Positions 49,531 to 62,400 are shown, numbered from the stretch's first letter. The stretch: DNA of 64,000 nt from Gossypium raimondii (GCF_025698545.1 NC_068569.1:2232001-2296000), one strand, 5' to 3'. A program made the numbers and translations. The notes: generated by a model from the letters alone, not told the origin.

Positions 49531-50930
49531 GGGATAGATGTAAGTTATCATTTTATATATTTTTTCTACAAAAGTCAAATCAATAACTTAATTAAAAATA
49601 TATTAATGGTTCATGGTTATAACATGTATCGATTCAATGATTTAACTTACCAACTTGCTATTGTCATGATAGTTAATTAATGAGTTAAATGTATTTGTAA
49701 GGAGAATACAAAGAATTTTATGCTGAAAATACTGTACACTTAGACCCCAAGGTTGTTACTGATATTCATAAACATGGTGGAATAATCTTTGAGACATCAT
49801 GAGGTGGTCATAAACATGGTGGAACAATCTTTGAGACATCATGAGGTGGTCATAATACATCAAAAATTGTTGATAGTATTCAAGATCTACGCATCAATCA
49901 AGTTTACATTATTGGAGGAGATGGAACCTAGAGAGGTGCAACTGTAATATTTGAGGGGCTTAAACAACAAAATGGTACTTAAATTATACTAGTTTTTTCA
50001 AATTGGCATCTAAAATTTTTTTGTCAAAATTGGTACCTAAACTATTAAATGTTATCCATTTTACCCAAACTGTTAATTCTGTTAAAAAAAATTCAGCCAA
50101 TCATAACTTGCCACGTAAACCTCTATTTATTTTACTCATCTTCTTGTGTTTTCTTCTCATCAAACCATTTTTATGAGATTTTCTTACATTTTCTCATCAA
50201 CCAAACACTCAAAAAAATTTGTTTGCTTCCTTGTGCCAAATCTCCTCCATTTTATCATCTTTCAGTTTCAATTGTTTCTACCATCTTCAAGCTTCCAATC
50301 TTCTTCTTTCTTCACTCGATTCTTTTCTTATACAGTATTAAGGAAAACCCAAAAAGATTTTTAAGATTTCAATCTTACAAAAATATTAAAAAATTTATCT
50401 AGGCAAATAAAGTTTATATTAGAAATCCATAAAATGATGAAGAAATAAAAAATAAGGAAATAAGAGCTTGCGGAGGACTAAAGCTTCCTGAATTTCAGAT
50501 TTTCAATGTGATTTTATTATGATAATTCAATAACTAAACTTAAATATTTCCTTTTCTTTTCTAATGATCCATGTTTTGCCTTTTTACCAACGATGACTAT
50601 GCTTTTATATCAGCCTATCTTTTCTACCTCAAATCCTTATTAATCCTTCTTATTTTTTTATTTCTTCAACATGGGTTTTCAGTACAAAGTCTATTTTATT
50701 AGTATAGTTTAGGTACTATTTTGTTGTTTAAACTTATTTGATGTGATTTCTTTAATAGAATACTCAGTCTCATTTGTATTCAAATATTAAAAGAAAACTT
50801 GTTTCGAGCTTTACAAGAAATTAGGAGGTGTAGTCTCAAGTTTCAGTTGCTGAAATCCCTAAAACGATGACCACATCCCAATAGTCTTCTTGAATTGTAT
50901 TGAATGTTGCTGTACTACACAGTTCTAATT
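49531..50930 (+). pseudogene. Broken genomic copy of PFK exons 5-7
   Basis: Matches the PFK gene from the last bases of exon 5 (GGGATAGAT, 21778 equivalent) through intron 5, exon 6, intron 6, exon 7 and into intron 7. Introns are kept, so this is a DNA-level copy, not a retrocopy. Exon 6 (about 49702-49955) has a 42-base tandem duplication near 49767-49850, stops at TGA within the duplicated part and at TAG near 49929 in place of the GGDGTQ Gln codon, and no start. A Mutator-type element (49957-50734) splits it at the end of exon 6. There is no promoter or remaining gene body, so it cannot make an enzyme. The 3' part is more diverged (exon 7 has deletions). The parent may be the PFK gene in this window or a paralogue. 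Confidence 0.88.
49957..50734. mobile_element. Mutator-type non-autonomous element inside the PFK copy
   Basis: 778 bases. The left end GGCTTAAACAACAAAATGGT and the reverse complement of the right end AGTTTAAACAACAAAATAGT form inverted repeats of at least 33 bases. The flanks are TATTTGAGG (49948-49956) and TATTTGATG (50735-50743), an 8-of-9 target duplication that matches the uninterrupted PFK sequence across exon 6/intron 6. No coding capacity; the open frames at 50049-50402 lack domains. Confidence 0.82.
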
Positions 50931-50965
50931 GTTAGCATTAAATTTATTAATTCAAATATTATGTC

Positions 50966-51190
50966 AACAAAATTAAATTACCAACTAAATATTTAACTCT
51001 TTTTTTTTATCTTATTAATAATTTTTTTATTTTTTTATTTAAAATTTACTTAATAAATAAATGTTAGTTATTTTCTTTATCTCTAAATTTTAAAATTATT
51101 TATATTATACTTTTTTTAACTAAACAAACCTTAAAAAGAAACAAATATAAGAGTGACAAAGAGAACTCTAAAAATGTAATAATTGTAAAA
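50966..51190. repeat. Direct repeat flanking the PFK fragment, right copy
   Basis: Same orientation as 49085-49528 and without its ~200-base internal insertion. It begins soon after PFK homology ends. Confidence 0.65.
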
Positions 51191-52688
51191 AACTTGAATA
51201 AAGAAAAGTCAATCATCTCCTAAAATGGAGTGTAGGAACTTAATAAATCTAGATTATTTGAGCGAAATAATTTCTTTCTAAACTTCATATCGTACTCTCA
51301 ACAACACTATTAATGTTGTGTTATATCGATGCTAGTTATGCTTTCTTAAGAAAAAAGTCGCATGTGGATAATATATTGACAAATCCACTTATTTTTTTTT
51401 AGCTTTCGTTGTTAATACATGTCATTAGTAAAGTAGGTAGTTAGTGTTTTAACAAAACAGTTCTCTTTTCAACTTTCTTTGTTTGTGTCAAAAACCAACA
51501 ACCAGTTCTTTGGTGATAAAATTTGTAGGTAGGATAATCAACTCTTTAATTAAAAATGATAACATTAAATGTGGTATTGTGATTTGCGTAAACAAGATAG
51601 TTAAGGTATTCATCGCCGTCCCAGGCATAACCTAAATTCAAGTCGAGCTAATCATATTACTGTTAAAAAAAATAAAGAAAATAAAAACTAATCTATTAAC
51701 ATTAGATTGTTACTATGCTAAGACTTACAAAAGCTATCTATCGTGTTTAGTTTATTGCTATGCTAAAACATGTCTTTCAAGATTCACTTTGATGTACTCA
51801 GTCATTGAAGTTCATGTTTCGCGTACTTAATAGAACCAAAAACACCAAATTGAACCTTAAAGTTGAAAGTTACAAATCCTTCACTCCTAGTTCGATTTCC
51901 ATTATTAAATTGCCACAACAAATTAGAAGTTGATCTTGAAATTAAAAAAGGAGTAAGAATCAAATTTTAAAAAGATGTCCGATGTTCATATTTACAGATA
52001 AATTATCCAGTGAAATTAGTTTCTCACCAAAAGATTCCTTATGTCATATTTACAGAAAAATAATATTCTTTGTTAGGAATTTCTCCTAAAATTATTTAAA
52101 GAGACTTCCTAAAACAAAATGCAGAATGGTATTAAACAAGAATATAGAAAACCCCCGTAATTTGCACCACATGACCGATTCTTCCTATTGAAAGAGGTTA
52201 GGCTGATTATTCAAGAACATGATAATCATTGCAGACCCACAACATAATGAATTCAAGGACTAAATTTGAATTTCCATGATCAAGAGAGCATATAGAAGAA
52301 TTAAGTGGGAAATCAATTACTTAAACGAAAATAATCTATCCATTCGTTCATTATTTTGGACTCCACATTCTCAGATAGTAGTATTTCAAATCATTCTCCA
52401 CTCAGCCCTAACTAGTAGAACAATTAATTTCGGCAGTGAATGTAGGGGGCGGGGGGCGGCGGCGGCGGCAAGTCAATTATAGCATGGATGAAGAGGAATC
52501 GAAACTCATAGTAAACCAAAAATTAAGATAATTGATAACAATATCACATAATATCTAGCAAACAAAATGGTAGTTCAATCCAATCCTTGAAACCAGTATC
52601 ATAAAAACATTATCAAAAGAAAACAAAGACTTAAAATCCATCAAAGCTTTCAACAAGGCTTCTTGCCTTCTTCACCTACATAGATCTC
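51191..52688. other. Intergenic region, convergent side of eS30
   Basis: AT-rich, no gene recognised. A G-rich tract lies at 52445-52470. The right end holds the 3' untranslated region of the eS30 gene. Confidence 0.55.
52445..52470 (+). repeat. G-rich tract (possible G-quadruplex)
   Basis: GGGGGC, then GGGGGGC, then four GGC units, isolated in AT-rich DNA about 220 bases past the eS30 stop. It could fold as a two-tier quadruplex, but only two of its runs reach three Gs. Confidence 0.6.
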
Positions 52689-53083
<395 letters not shown>

Positions 53084-53183
53084 GGCGAATAATTGTCAAA
53101 CGACTGCTCTTTTAGCTGCAGCGCTGCTGGCTTTTGATTTCGCTTATGGCGGTGAGCTGAAAATGAACAAGGGAAACTTAAGG

Positions 53184-53207
53184 TTAGGGTTTTGTATGCT
53201 TATATAG
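53184..53207 (-). promoter_or_regulatory. Telo-box and TATA box of eS30
   Basis: On the minus strand a CTATATAAG TATA box (about 53199-53207) is followed by AAACCCTAA (53184-53192). Telo-boxes near the transcription start are typical of plant ribosomal-protein genes. Confidence 0.7.
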
Positions 53208-53456
53208 AGTTGTTAATACTTTGGGCTGGCTTGATACGATAAAGTTGAATTTGGACCTTTCAATAGCCCGAATAAAGCCGTATCATTTGGTTCGTATGGC
53301 GTCGTATTTGGGCTTTCTAGTGGACCTTCAAGGGAAAATTGTGAGCCCGTCATCTAGTTTTAAGAGATGTTAGAGACTAATTTCATTTTTTTCCATATTT
53401 AATTAAAAATCTTAATAAAATAAATAATATTTAATTAAATAATTTGGATTATATGG

Positions 53457-53830
53457 ATGGGTTTAGTAGATGTTATTATTGATCACTGCATCACCTGTAG
53501 TTTTAGCATTGATTCACAAAAAGTTTTTATGTTTAGTGTTTATGGTAAAAATGATAGAGATGGAATAAGACAATTGTGGGAGCATATCAAGGATATTCAG
53601 GATAGGATTAATGATAATCATTGGATAATTGTCGAGGAATTCAATGTCACTCTGTGTGCTCGTCTGAAAGTTTTTATTTCTATAGGGACATGAAGAATGT
53701 TGTAACCATGTTTGCATACTACAATATGTAAGGGCTCTTCTAATCCAAGCTGGCTCTTTTGGGGATAGCTTGGATTAAAGCTGCTGAAACTCAGATGTTG
53801 CTTGCAAGTAGAAATATCTAGATAGTCAAA
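53457..53830 (+). mobile_element. LINE endonuclease fragment
   Basis: The open frame 53457-53693 contains FSVYGKNDRDGIRQLWEHI and HWIIVEEFNVTL. These match the SxVYG...R..LW and W.(L/I)..DFN blocks of the apurinic-type endonuclease of plant LINEs, with Glu where the Asp of the DFN motif normally is. The following 130 bases may continue the element out of frame. No reverse transcriptase is present, so it is a truncated dead piece. Confidence 0.6.
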
Positions 53831-54290
53831 TTTGGAATGGAATTAGAGCAAGGGTTGTAAGAGTGACACTTTTGGTTTTCACTTTGCATTCCAAACCACT
53901 CTCTAAATACGTTTGCGTAATAATTGATCGCTTCTTAGATAAATGAACTTCGAATAATAATATGTGTTTTAGTTTTATCTAATAAATTTAATTTTATAGT
54001 TATTATTAATTTTTCAAATAAAGCTTATTAAAATAATTTATTGTTGAAAAATAAAATATTTAATAATTAAAAAATAAATATATAAAGAAAATGATATACT
54101 TGTTATATCCTTAAAAGTTTAAAAAGTTATACGCAAAATCCCCAATTCTTAAGTATTGAATATTGATATTTCAGAAAAAAAAAAGTAAAGAATATTGAAG
54201 ATTGAGTCTTGAACGACGGCGTATAGTTGCCCTTGTTTACATTAGAGCTTCGAGATTCAAGTAACAAGTTCAACAAGGTGGGCATCTTGT
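53831..54290. other. Short intergenic region
   Basis: AT-rich. It contains the likely promoter and leader of the membrane-protein gene, but no clear TATA box was found. Confidence 0.5.
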
Positions 54291-55855
54291 ATGGGTTTTC
54301 AATTGAAGACGGCTCACCAATTGGTTTTGAAAATGAGGAAACTGGCGAGACAATTTCGAAATTCGGAAGATGATAAGTTCTCTCTCCCCACCGTCGACGA
54401 TGCTCGTCCCATGGATATCAACGGTCTCTCTTCTCTTTTACATTTTTTCCCCAGATATCAAATCTGTTTAACAGATTTATAATGATCCAAAAAAGGGGGC
54501 TTTTTATTTGTTTATTTATTTATTTTGTTGTGTTTGTTTTGAAATTGACAGAACAAGAGGAGTTGGTTCGTTCTCTTGAAAAGATGCAAGCTCACCAAAG
54601 TCTACAATGGAAGGTCGTCTATTTGCTGTTTCATAATCTTAAAATTAAAAAAAAAGAAGATATTTTATTTCCAACCCTAATTTCTTTGCTTTCATTATCC
54701 ATACTTATTAGTTACTTTATTTTATTTTTTATCTATAGAGCGTGTTTGCAGCACTTCTCTTTTGTTACTCGGCGTTTCTTCTATACTCAATCTATCAGCA
54801 GACCTTATTTCCATGGGAACTGGTATGAATTTACTCATATAGATAATACCAAATACCTTAACATGGCCCAAAAGCTTATCACCATTGCAGATCATAAAAC
54901 TTATGGAATTGATAATGTAATTGGATTATGAAAGGTCCATGATACACTTTGCTTTACAATTGTATTAATTTTGTGAGTCCATCGGTTGATTGTATACCAT
55001 TTATTTCCTTTTTCTTATTACATTGCGGTTGCAATTTGATTAACAGCGGTACCATGCTTACTTCATGGAAGATGTTGATTCATGGATAATAATAACTGCA
55101 GGTTTGACACCTTGCTTATCTTCATCAATATTTATTCATTTATTGCCTTGTCATGCCTGATATGGTTTTCGATATTTTCCAATATTACATTCAACATATC
55201 TGATATGGTTTTACTCACTGTTAGATACAGTAAATTTACTAAAGCTTATATGTTAACAGATTGGCTAGCTGTTTTGGCATGCTCAATGGCCATTATGGGT
55301 CTATTCAATAATTCAAAGGATCACATAAAGTGGATATGGTACTCATGCTCAATTGGCCTTGTGCTTGCAATTTTCTGGGTATACTATATGCTGAGGTACA
55401 TACGAGTTTCGAATTTTAATTCCCAAATTTGATTTTTGTTATCTGTATTGGTTGTCTTGATGGTTCCATGGAAATTTGTTAGAACAATATATGATGCTCA
55501 ATTAAGATAATTTTGAGAAATTCTTGGTTTTGCTGAAGTTTATCTTTTGATTCTTCAATCTGGATGTTCTAATATCCAATACCCCGTCACAAGCTAACTG
55601 ATGCTATATGATAATTTGCATGGTAGAATGCCAAAATTCCGTTGGGATGTTATCTGGCTTCCTCTTGGGCCCTTATGGTATTCTCTATTTCTCTGAACTT
55701 TCTTTCATCTTCATATAATGCATATCAAATTCTTACCTGTGCAACGAACTTGCAGTGGAGCTGGGGTATGTCTCTATGTTGATCATCTCCTTTCTGAGTC
55801 ATCAGAAGAAGTAAGAAAACTCAGAAGCTATATGTATGCATTCAAAGCCGGCTAG
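54291..55855 (+). CDS. Uncharacterised multi-pass membrane protein, 206 aa
   Basis: I do not recognise a named family. Seven exons, 54291-54423, 54552-54613, 54739-54822, 55047-55101, 55260-55395, 55627-55677 and 55756-55855, join with GT-AG sites and an unbroken frame across several split codons, which argues strongly for a real gene. The N-terminal 65 residues are hydrophilic and charged (MRKLARQFRN, EQEELVRSLEKMQ) and should face the cytosol. Hydrophobic segments lie at about 66-86, 113-128, 136-156 and a weaker one at 165-182. The tail is charged (SSEEVRKLRSYMYAF). It looks like one of the small conserved plant proteins annotated only as transmembrane protein. No catalytic motif and no signal peptide were seen. 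Confidence 0.85.
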
Positions 55856-56471
55856 AGGTATCAGGCCATTTTGGTTTTGGCAGAACTCTGTTCAATTGTT
55901 TTTTCTCATTTGGACGTTTTTTCTCTCCAAATCTGAGTCTCGAAAGATGATTTGACAAACGAGAGGGGTTGTTTTGGAGAATAGAAAGAAAAGAACGATG
56001 ATGCCTATGGTTGTAGTTTTGGACTTGGAATCCCATGTAAGCTTCTTTTTTTTCTTATCATACTTGAGACTTCATTATAATATATTTGTATAAATATGAT
56101 ACCTCATTTATTTTAACATATTCGTGTTTATTTTCTAATAAAAAACCATTTGTTACTTATAATATGACACCTTCCCCGTTGGGCCATAATCGTTTTCCTA
56201 ATGTTCATGTGGATTGGCCAGTTGTAACCATATTGTTCACATAACACATGAGAGCTAAAACGAGTGAGAAGTTCCAGAAAATTTAACATAAATCCAAACA
56301 CTCATCATTTGAATCTATTTATAAAGCTCTAAAATAAAGAGACAAGCTTAAGAATCTAAATAACACAAACCAAGTATTTTTAATGTCACAATTGTAAAAC
56401 TAGTCAAAACTCTGATGAAACTTGTAGGAGAACAAAATGCAAGTTTTAAGAAAACAAGAGACAGACAAAAA
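55856..56471. other. Convergent intergenic region
   Basis: Holds the 3' ends of the membrane-protein gene and of the eL31 gene. No other gene seen; the minus-strand open frame at 55842-56036 has no domain. Confidence 0.55.
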
Positions 56472-57650
56472 TTATTCCTCGTCGTCATCAATGACCTTGG
56501 TGCCTAAACCCTTCAATCCTTCAGCTGGGATTTCAGCAACCGTTACTAGAGAGTACAGCTCCTCCTTGGCATCTTCATCATCATTTCTCTTGCGAGCAAT
56601 GCGAACCCTAATCCTTCTCGGGACACTTCGGATCCCTCTGCTCCAGATGTGCTTGTTCAGCTTGACATCAACTCTCACATCCTTTGTCCCCATGGCTTTT
56701 TCTGCAAACTTCCTGATCTCCTTGATAGCCTTGGGAGCTTTCTTCTTGAATGTGCTGTTTCAAGACATTAAAATGAAGATAAAAAAAAAAAGTTACTCAA
56801 AAACCTTTCACCATTGTGGAGGAAAAGCTGCTCTCACTGGTTCCACCACAACTCTACCGAGTCAACTGTAAACAAAAACTAACCTGTTGAAGCTACAAAC
56901 ATGTAGCTCTTACGATTTAAAGAGTCAATTTAGACATAGTTTATGCTAAGAAACGATATTTCTAAACCATTGTTGTTTTCCAACAACAGTGCTAAACGAT
57001 CCCTCTACTTCCGAACAAAGGTATACTAAGCTACAGAGTTAGAAATAACTTATTCCACCCAATTTAACAGCAGAAGTATAGTAAAGCTATCAATGTTAAG
57101 AGAACAAAACTTGCATACCATGATATGCAATATTTGGCATTTTTATAACGTTAATTTCCTCTAATTAAAATCCATTCCTTCAACTTCAAAGCACAATGTT
57201 ACACACAAAGGCAACGCCACCATTATGAATCTCACGAATATCCATTAACGGACAGTGCAAAAACATTTCATTCAAAGCATCATGAATCTCACAATCACTT
57301 ACATCCAACTCTAAATAATTTCTTGTCACAATGAAAACCGTTATGACTGTAATAGCTAGCTAATCCACTTATGCGAACTTGGAATCCATGAACACTTGAG
57401 GTTAAATTAACAATACGATTGATACACAATATGGAAACATTGGAAAGAGTAAATAACTCAAGCAACCAGCTTTACAACCAAACCAGAAACCCAATAAACA
57501 TGGAGTACAATACTAAGAAAAGGAGGACAAAGGAGAGTGAATGAATGAGAATGAAAAGATAAGTTACCAGCCATGAAGGCGCTTGTGAAGGTTAATGGTG
57601 TACTCTCTGGTCACCACCTCTTCCTTTCTTCCTCTTGTTTTCTCAACCAT
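56472..57650 (-). CDS. RPL31: 60S ribosomal protein L31 (eL31)
   Basis: Component of the 60S ribosomal subunit near the polypeptide exit. Two coding exons, 57568-57650 and 56472-56754, give 121 residues. The start [20 protein letters not shown], the core [20 protein letters not shown], the [20 protein letters not shown] block and the acidic end match plant eL31 closely. The intron splits the Cys codon of the HGCTFKKKAP motif. A further intron in the leader is possible, since an acceptor-like AATGCAG lies on the minus strand near 57680. A telo-box lies upstream at 57905-57913. Confidence 0.96.
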
Positions 57651-57904
57651 TGTTACTCACTCTAGAGTTAGTCCTTACCTGCATTCACTCACCCCTTGTC
57701 AGTTCAAAATCAACTGTTAATATATTAAAAACAAAAAGAGAAAACAGTTTGTAGTTATTTGAAAAAAGATCCAGTTTTTAGTTGGAATTTTCGGAAATCA
57801 AACGGAGGTGGAGCATTGAGGACCTGGTGGCGTTTGAAGCTGCTACACAAAAGAGAGGAGGTGCGAATGTGAGGAAGAGAGCTGAGCTAAAAACGAAACA
57901 CAAA

Positions 57905-57913
57905 AAACCCTAA
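57905..57913 (-). promoter_or_regulatory. Telo-box upstream of eL31
   Basis: AAACCCTAA on the plus strand (TTAGGGTTT in gene orientation), about 255 bases from the eL31 ATG. The same element occurs at the eS30 gene. Confidence 0.6.
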
Positions 57914-59452
57914 TGTGAAGCGGTGTCGTTTAAAAATAGTAATGGACTGTGGACCTCCACTTTGATTGGGCCTTCACCATGACATCCATGTCCATGGTAA
58001 AAGGCACTAATAAATCAATAAAAGAAATGTCCAAAAACCAAATCGAGTATATTATATTAATATAAAATGCAATTAAGGATAATTACGCGGTGTATTTATA
58101 TTAAATAAATATTTCATTATATTGGTGTTGATTTATGAATCAACAAGATATGAGATCTAAAAAGACTAAGTGGGTATCAAATTCTCCAAATTATTTTTCT
58201 TTAATCTTGACTAATAAATGAATATCACAAACCATAATCATTATTTTTAAAAAATTATTTCTAAATTTTAATTTATCTTTCTTTCAGAATATATTTATTT
58301 TAATAAATATTATTATTTTAAAATATTATTTTACACCCACGAAGTGGATGTCATAAATTTTAGTTATTATAAAGTCCTTTGTTTTCAGCAAAAATAAAAA
58401 AAATTATTTTGTAATAATTCTGTTTAATTAACCAAATTTTTTAAAAATATATAAAAATATAAAACTATACAGAGAAACCCATTTAAGCCCATTTTAAAAT
58501 ATATATATATATATTAATATTTTAGATTTTTAAATATGTACTCAATTAAATAAAAATTAATTATTTAAATAAAATATATATATATTCAAAAGCTGAACTT
58601 AAATTCAACATTTTACGTCCAAAGCTCACAAGGCATCATCTACAATGTCTGCAAAAAGGTGTAAAACTCACCTTTTCCTGCAGAAAGACTTGCAATGGGA
58701 TTGTAGCTATTATTAAAAGTATCTACAAATTGTAAGCAGATATTTGATTTCTATGTAATTTGATGTCCTAACATCTCTGAACTCAATTGGTATAATTACT
58801 ATTACAATAACCAAAATGACGTAAATTTAAGCACATTTAGACATATTTCTTTCTATTTAAACATTATATAAAAAAATAAAATTCTAGTTGACATTGTTTT
58901 GAGCTGTGTTCATAATTCTTTGGCAGAGAGAAGATCAAAGCAGTGTCAAAGTTTAAAATGAATTTTCTAACTATGATAGTAAGGAAAACGATGATGAAAG
59001 GTCACTTAAAAAAAAGTGACTACATGTCTATCAAATATGTTATGAAAAGGTGTCATTCTCTCTAAGAGGCCAACCTCGTAATCTTACACACAAGCTTCTT
59101 ACTTTGTTTAGTGTTGGGCCTTAGCCCTATGCAATTTGAGTAACAATACTACTAACACACGTAAAACCATGAAAAAAATGGAAAGTTAAAAATGAAAAAG
59201 GGCAAAAAAAAAAAAAATCAATGAAGCAAGTTAACTGGTAAGGTAAAAAAAATGAGTATACAAGCACCCCTATTGAAAACCCAGTAGTAGATTTGGTGGT
59301 TACTTCTCCTTGACTACCTGTAATATGAATGCTCCATAGAGCAACCCGTATGGTTGTATGGTTGAACATCAATGAACAAAAATCCGATCCTACTTCTTGC
59401 TTCAAGTTTTGAGGTCGGGGATCAATTGAAGGCTTTTATACGTACAGGTGTG
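57914..59452. other. Intergenic region
   Basis: AT-rich with an (AT)n run near 58499-58514. No gene recognised. The right end contains the 3' untranslated region of PQQL; the minus-strand open frame at 59127-59405 lies there and has no domain. Confidence 0.55.
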
Positions 59453-62400
59453 CTATGACTTCCGTGAATATCTCCACAAGCAGGCTGCCAAGACTGTTCC
59501 ACCAGCAATGGCTGCTAAAATCTGTGCCCCACATAAAAGTCAGTTGTTGGTTTTAGTTCTAAAATTAACATCCTGGAATCATTCAAGGGAAATTTTCACT
59601 AGTTGATGAAAAATGTAACGTGTGAAACGACATGCGCATGTGGTGTATAATCATACATTTTAAACCTCTCCCAGAAACATCTTTTTATAACAGAAATCAG
59701 GAATCAAGATATCCAAGTAATGATATTGTATTTTAATATATTCCACATACACAAAGTTCAGTAAAATGAGAAGATAACTGACCTTTGCATCTCTACTAGG
59801 AGCATTTTGCTTGAATAGTGATCTTAACAACTTAAACCGAGATGCTTGTGGCATAAGAATCACTACAGTGTACTGTTTTTTGCAAGGATAAGGCAGAATC
59901 CTTCGTAATGCTGACTGTGCTGTTGAAGGTGTCAGAGTTTCTCTAACCCTAGATCGTCCTTCATCTTGAATCTGCACCAGATAAAGGAACAAAACAAATA
60001 AATACTTACTCTACTCTAATAAAGAGAAAGAAAATATGACTGACAATGACATGCTTTAGTTTCAGTATTGCAAAGGCAACACTGATGGTCATGCGCATGA
60101 TATTAGAACAAATCATCTTCTCCTTTTTCTTTAAAAATGATTTTAAATCCAAAGTACTTTTAAACTTTATCGCGAAAACCATTAATTGAATGTACATAGT
60201 TACTTGTGGATATATGCTTTTTTATCTCTTAAGACTTCAGACAACATCATTCAGATTTGATGACTTAAGAGACATGGAAAATAAAAATTTAAAGACATAA
60301 AACTCAGGTAACAGACAGGCAAACCACCTTGAAGGAAGTGCCAACATCACCGGAGTAGATCCTTGATTGGTAGCTTCTTAAAATTCTCTCCAGCCAGTAA
60401 TAATTTTCCTGAGACAGTGAGTGATTGAAAATTAGAAGTCAGAATTCACTTAAATGGAAAAGGTGATACAAGTTAAAATCCTTGAAACTGACTAGCACAA
60501 AAATTTTAACATGAAGCACATAAAAAATTTAACCTGCAGTCCATTTTCATGGGCTCTCTGCTCGATTTCAAGCACAGTTGAAACATCCTGATCTGTAGGC
60601 CCTTCTTCTTGAAGATGTACCACTTCATCCAAAGCAAGATCAACCTGTTCCACAACTGAAACAGTGAGATGATGCCACTTAGCCACTACAAGCAGGAAAG
60701 ATAGAAAGGGAAATACATACCAACTTCGAGGAGATTTCTGGATCACAAGAAAAGTTTATACTCACATCTCCACGAACATCACCAGTTCTAGAAGGTTTAT
60801 TGCCACCAAGGAACACAGAAACACAAGCAGAATAGATCTGGAACATAAAGAGCAATTACAAAACATTAGTCAAAGATTAATTAAACAGTTAAAACGTAAA
60901 TTTCAGGAGAAGTGCATACCTGCCCATGCTTGAAACGAAGAACCTGCACTATTTTTGTTTCAATAAGTTTGCTCAGGAAACCAACACAGTGAATCTCTTC
61001 TACCTGGCATTTTGGTTTCCAATAGCAAGGTGCATTAAAAAGAAAGAAAATGTCAGTCAAGATTCTCAATTATTCCTTTCCCAGATTTACAAGGGCCTAT
61101 AACAAAAAAAGAAAAGCACACACCATTGTTCCATTCTTCAACACCACAGGAAAGCATAGCTGGACTGAACATTGAGCTTCTACCATGGGGCTGCGTACCA
61201 CATCTCTGCAATCACAACAAATGCATCAGAAAAATTATTGAATGCCAAATAGAAATTATATACTAGCCTACATCAAAAGCCAGCCAATATGCCATACATG
61301 AATGCAAAATTGTATCTGTACAACTACATGTTACAAAGAGTGCTAAAATTTTAACTCAAGGATAATCCATTGACAGCGGGACTGACTCCACCTAAATATT
61401 CTTGTCAAAACACCTTTGACATTGTCTACCACCGCCACCAGATACAGAGGTACCTACCGAATTATGGTTTTAGGAAATTTAAATGGTAATCCTTTGAGAT
61501 CATCACGGTTGTAATGGAATATAGCTTCAGGAGACTTAGGTATTCCACCCTGAATAGATAATTGCAACCTTTGTTAGCATAAATGAAAGATGAAAGCAAA
61601 CATAGATACCTTAAAAGACCTCATCCTACCAAATACTGCAATATTAGAGGAAGTGCAACTGTGGGATCAATATTCCCAGCTATGACAACTGTAAAAGTTG
61701 ATGGGTCCTTAAAACAGCGATTGAAGTATTCACAAGCTTTTACTGGGTCAACTTTTCTGAGGTCACTTAGTCTAATAGGCTGCAAAAGATGAAACCAAAG
61801 AAAGTTAAAAGCAGGCACAACTGCCAGAAAACCTCAGTGATATGTAAGGCATGAGATCATACATACCCGGAAAAAAAAAGAGTTTCCATAGTTGATCTCT
61901 TTCACCCGATTTGCAAATGCAGTGTAAGGATCCCTCTCTTGAGCACGAACTGCTTCTTCTGCCATTTGCATCACTATTTTGACTTCTTCTTCCCCGGGAA
62001 TTACATTTGTTGTAAATAGTTGATAGACAAGCTGCCAGAACAGTTAAATAATTTACCTTTACAGTTAAGTTAGAAATGAAAAGCAAAAATACAATATTCA
62101 GCACATTTCATTTGGTAAATCAGGGTTAGGATAGACATCTTTAGCCACCTCTTCTGATCCTTTGTTCTAAGCAGTACACAATATACAAAAAGGAAAATTT
62201 TCAAAAAAACATTTTGAAGCCTAGTTTTAAAGCTACAGCTAGATGTCGAGAAAACTACATGGAAATTATGATTACTTGAATCAAGTTGAGTGCTTCTAAG
62301 TTCTACAATCTCATTTGGGATTATAGTCACGAGAAAGTTATAAAAAGATGAACAAAACACTAACAATACTCAACAAGTTTACATTTAAAATTCCAGTGAA

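Noticed and set aside
55842-56036. Minus-strand 64-residue frame
   Set aside because: Overlaps the last exon and 3' region of the membrane-protein gene and has no domain.
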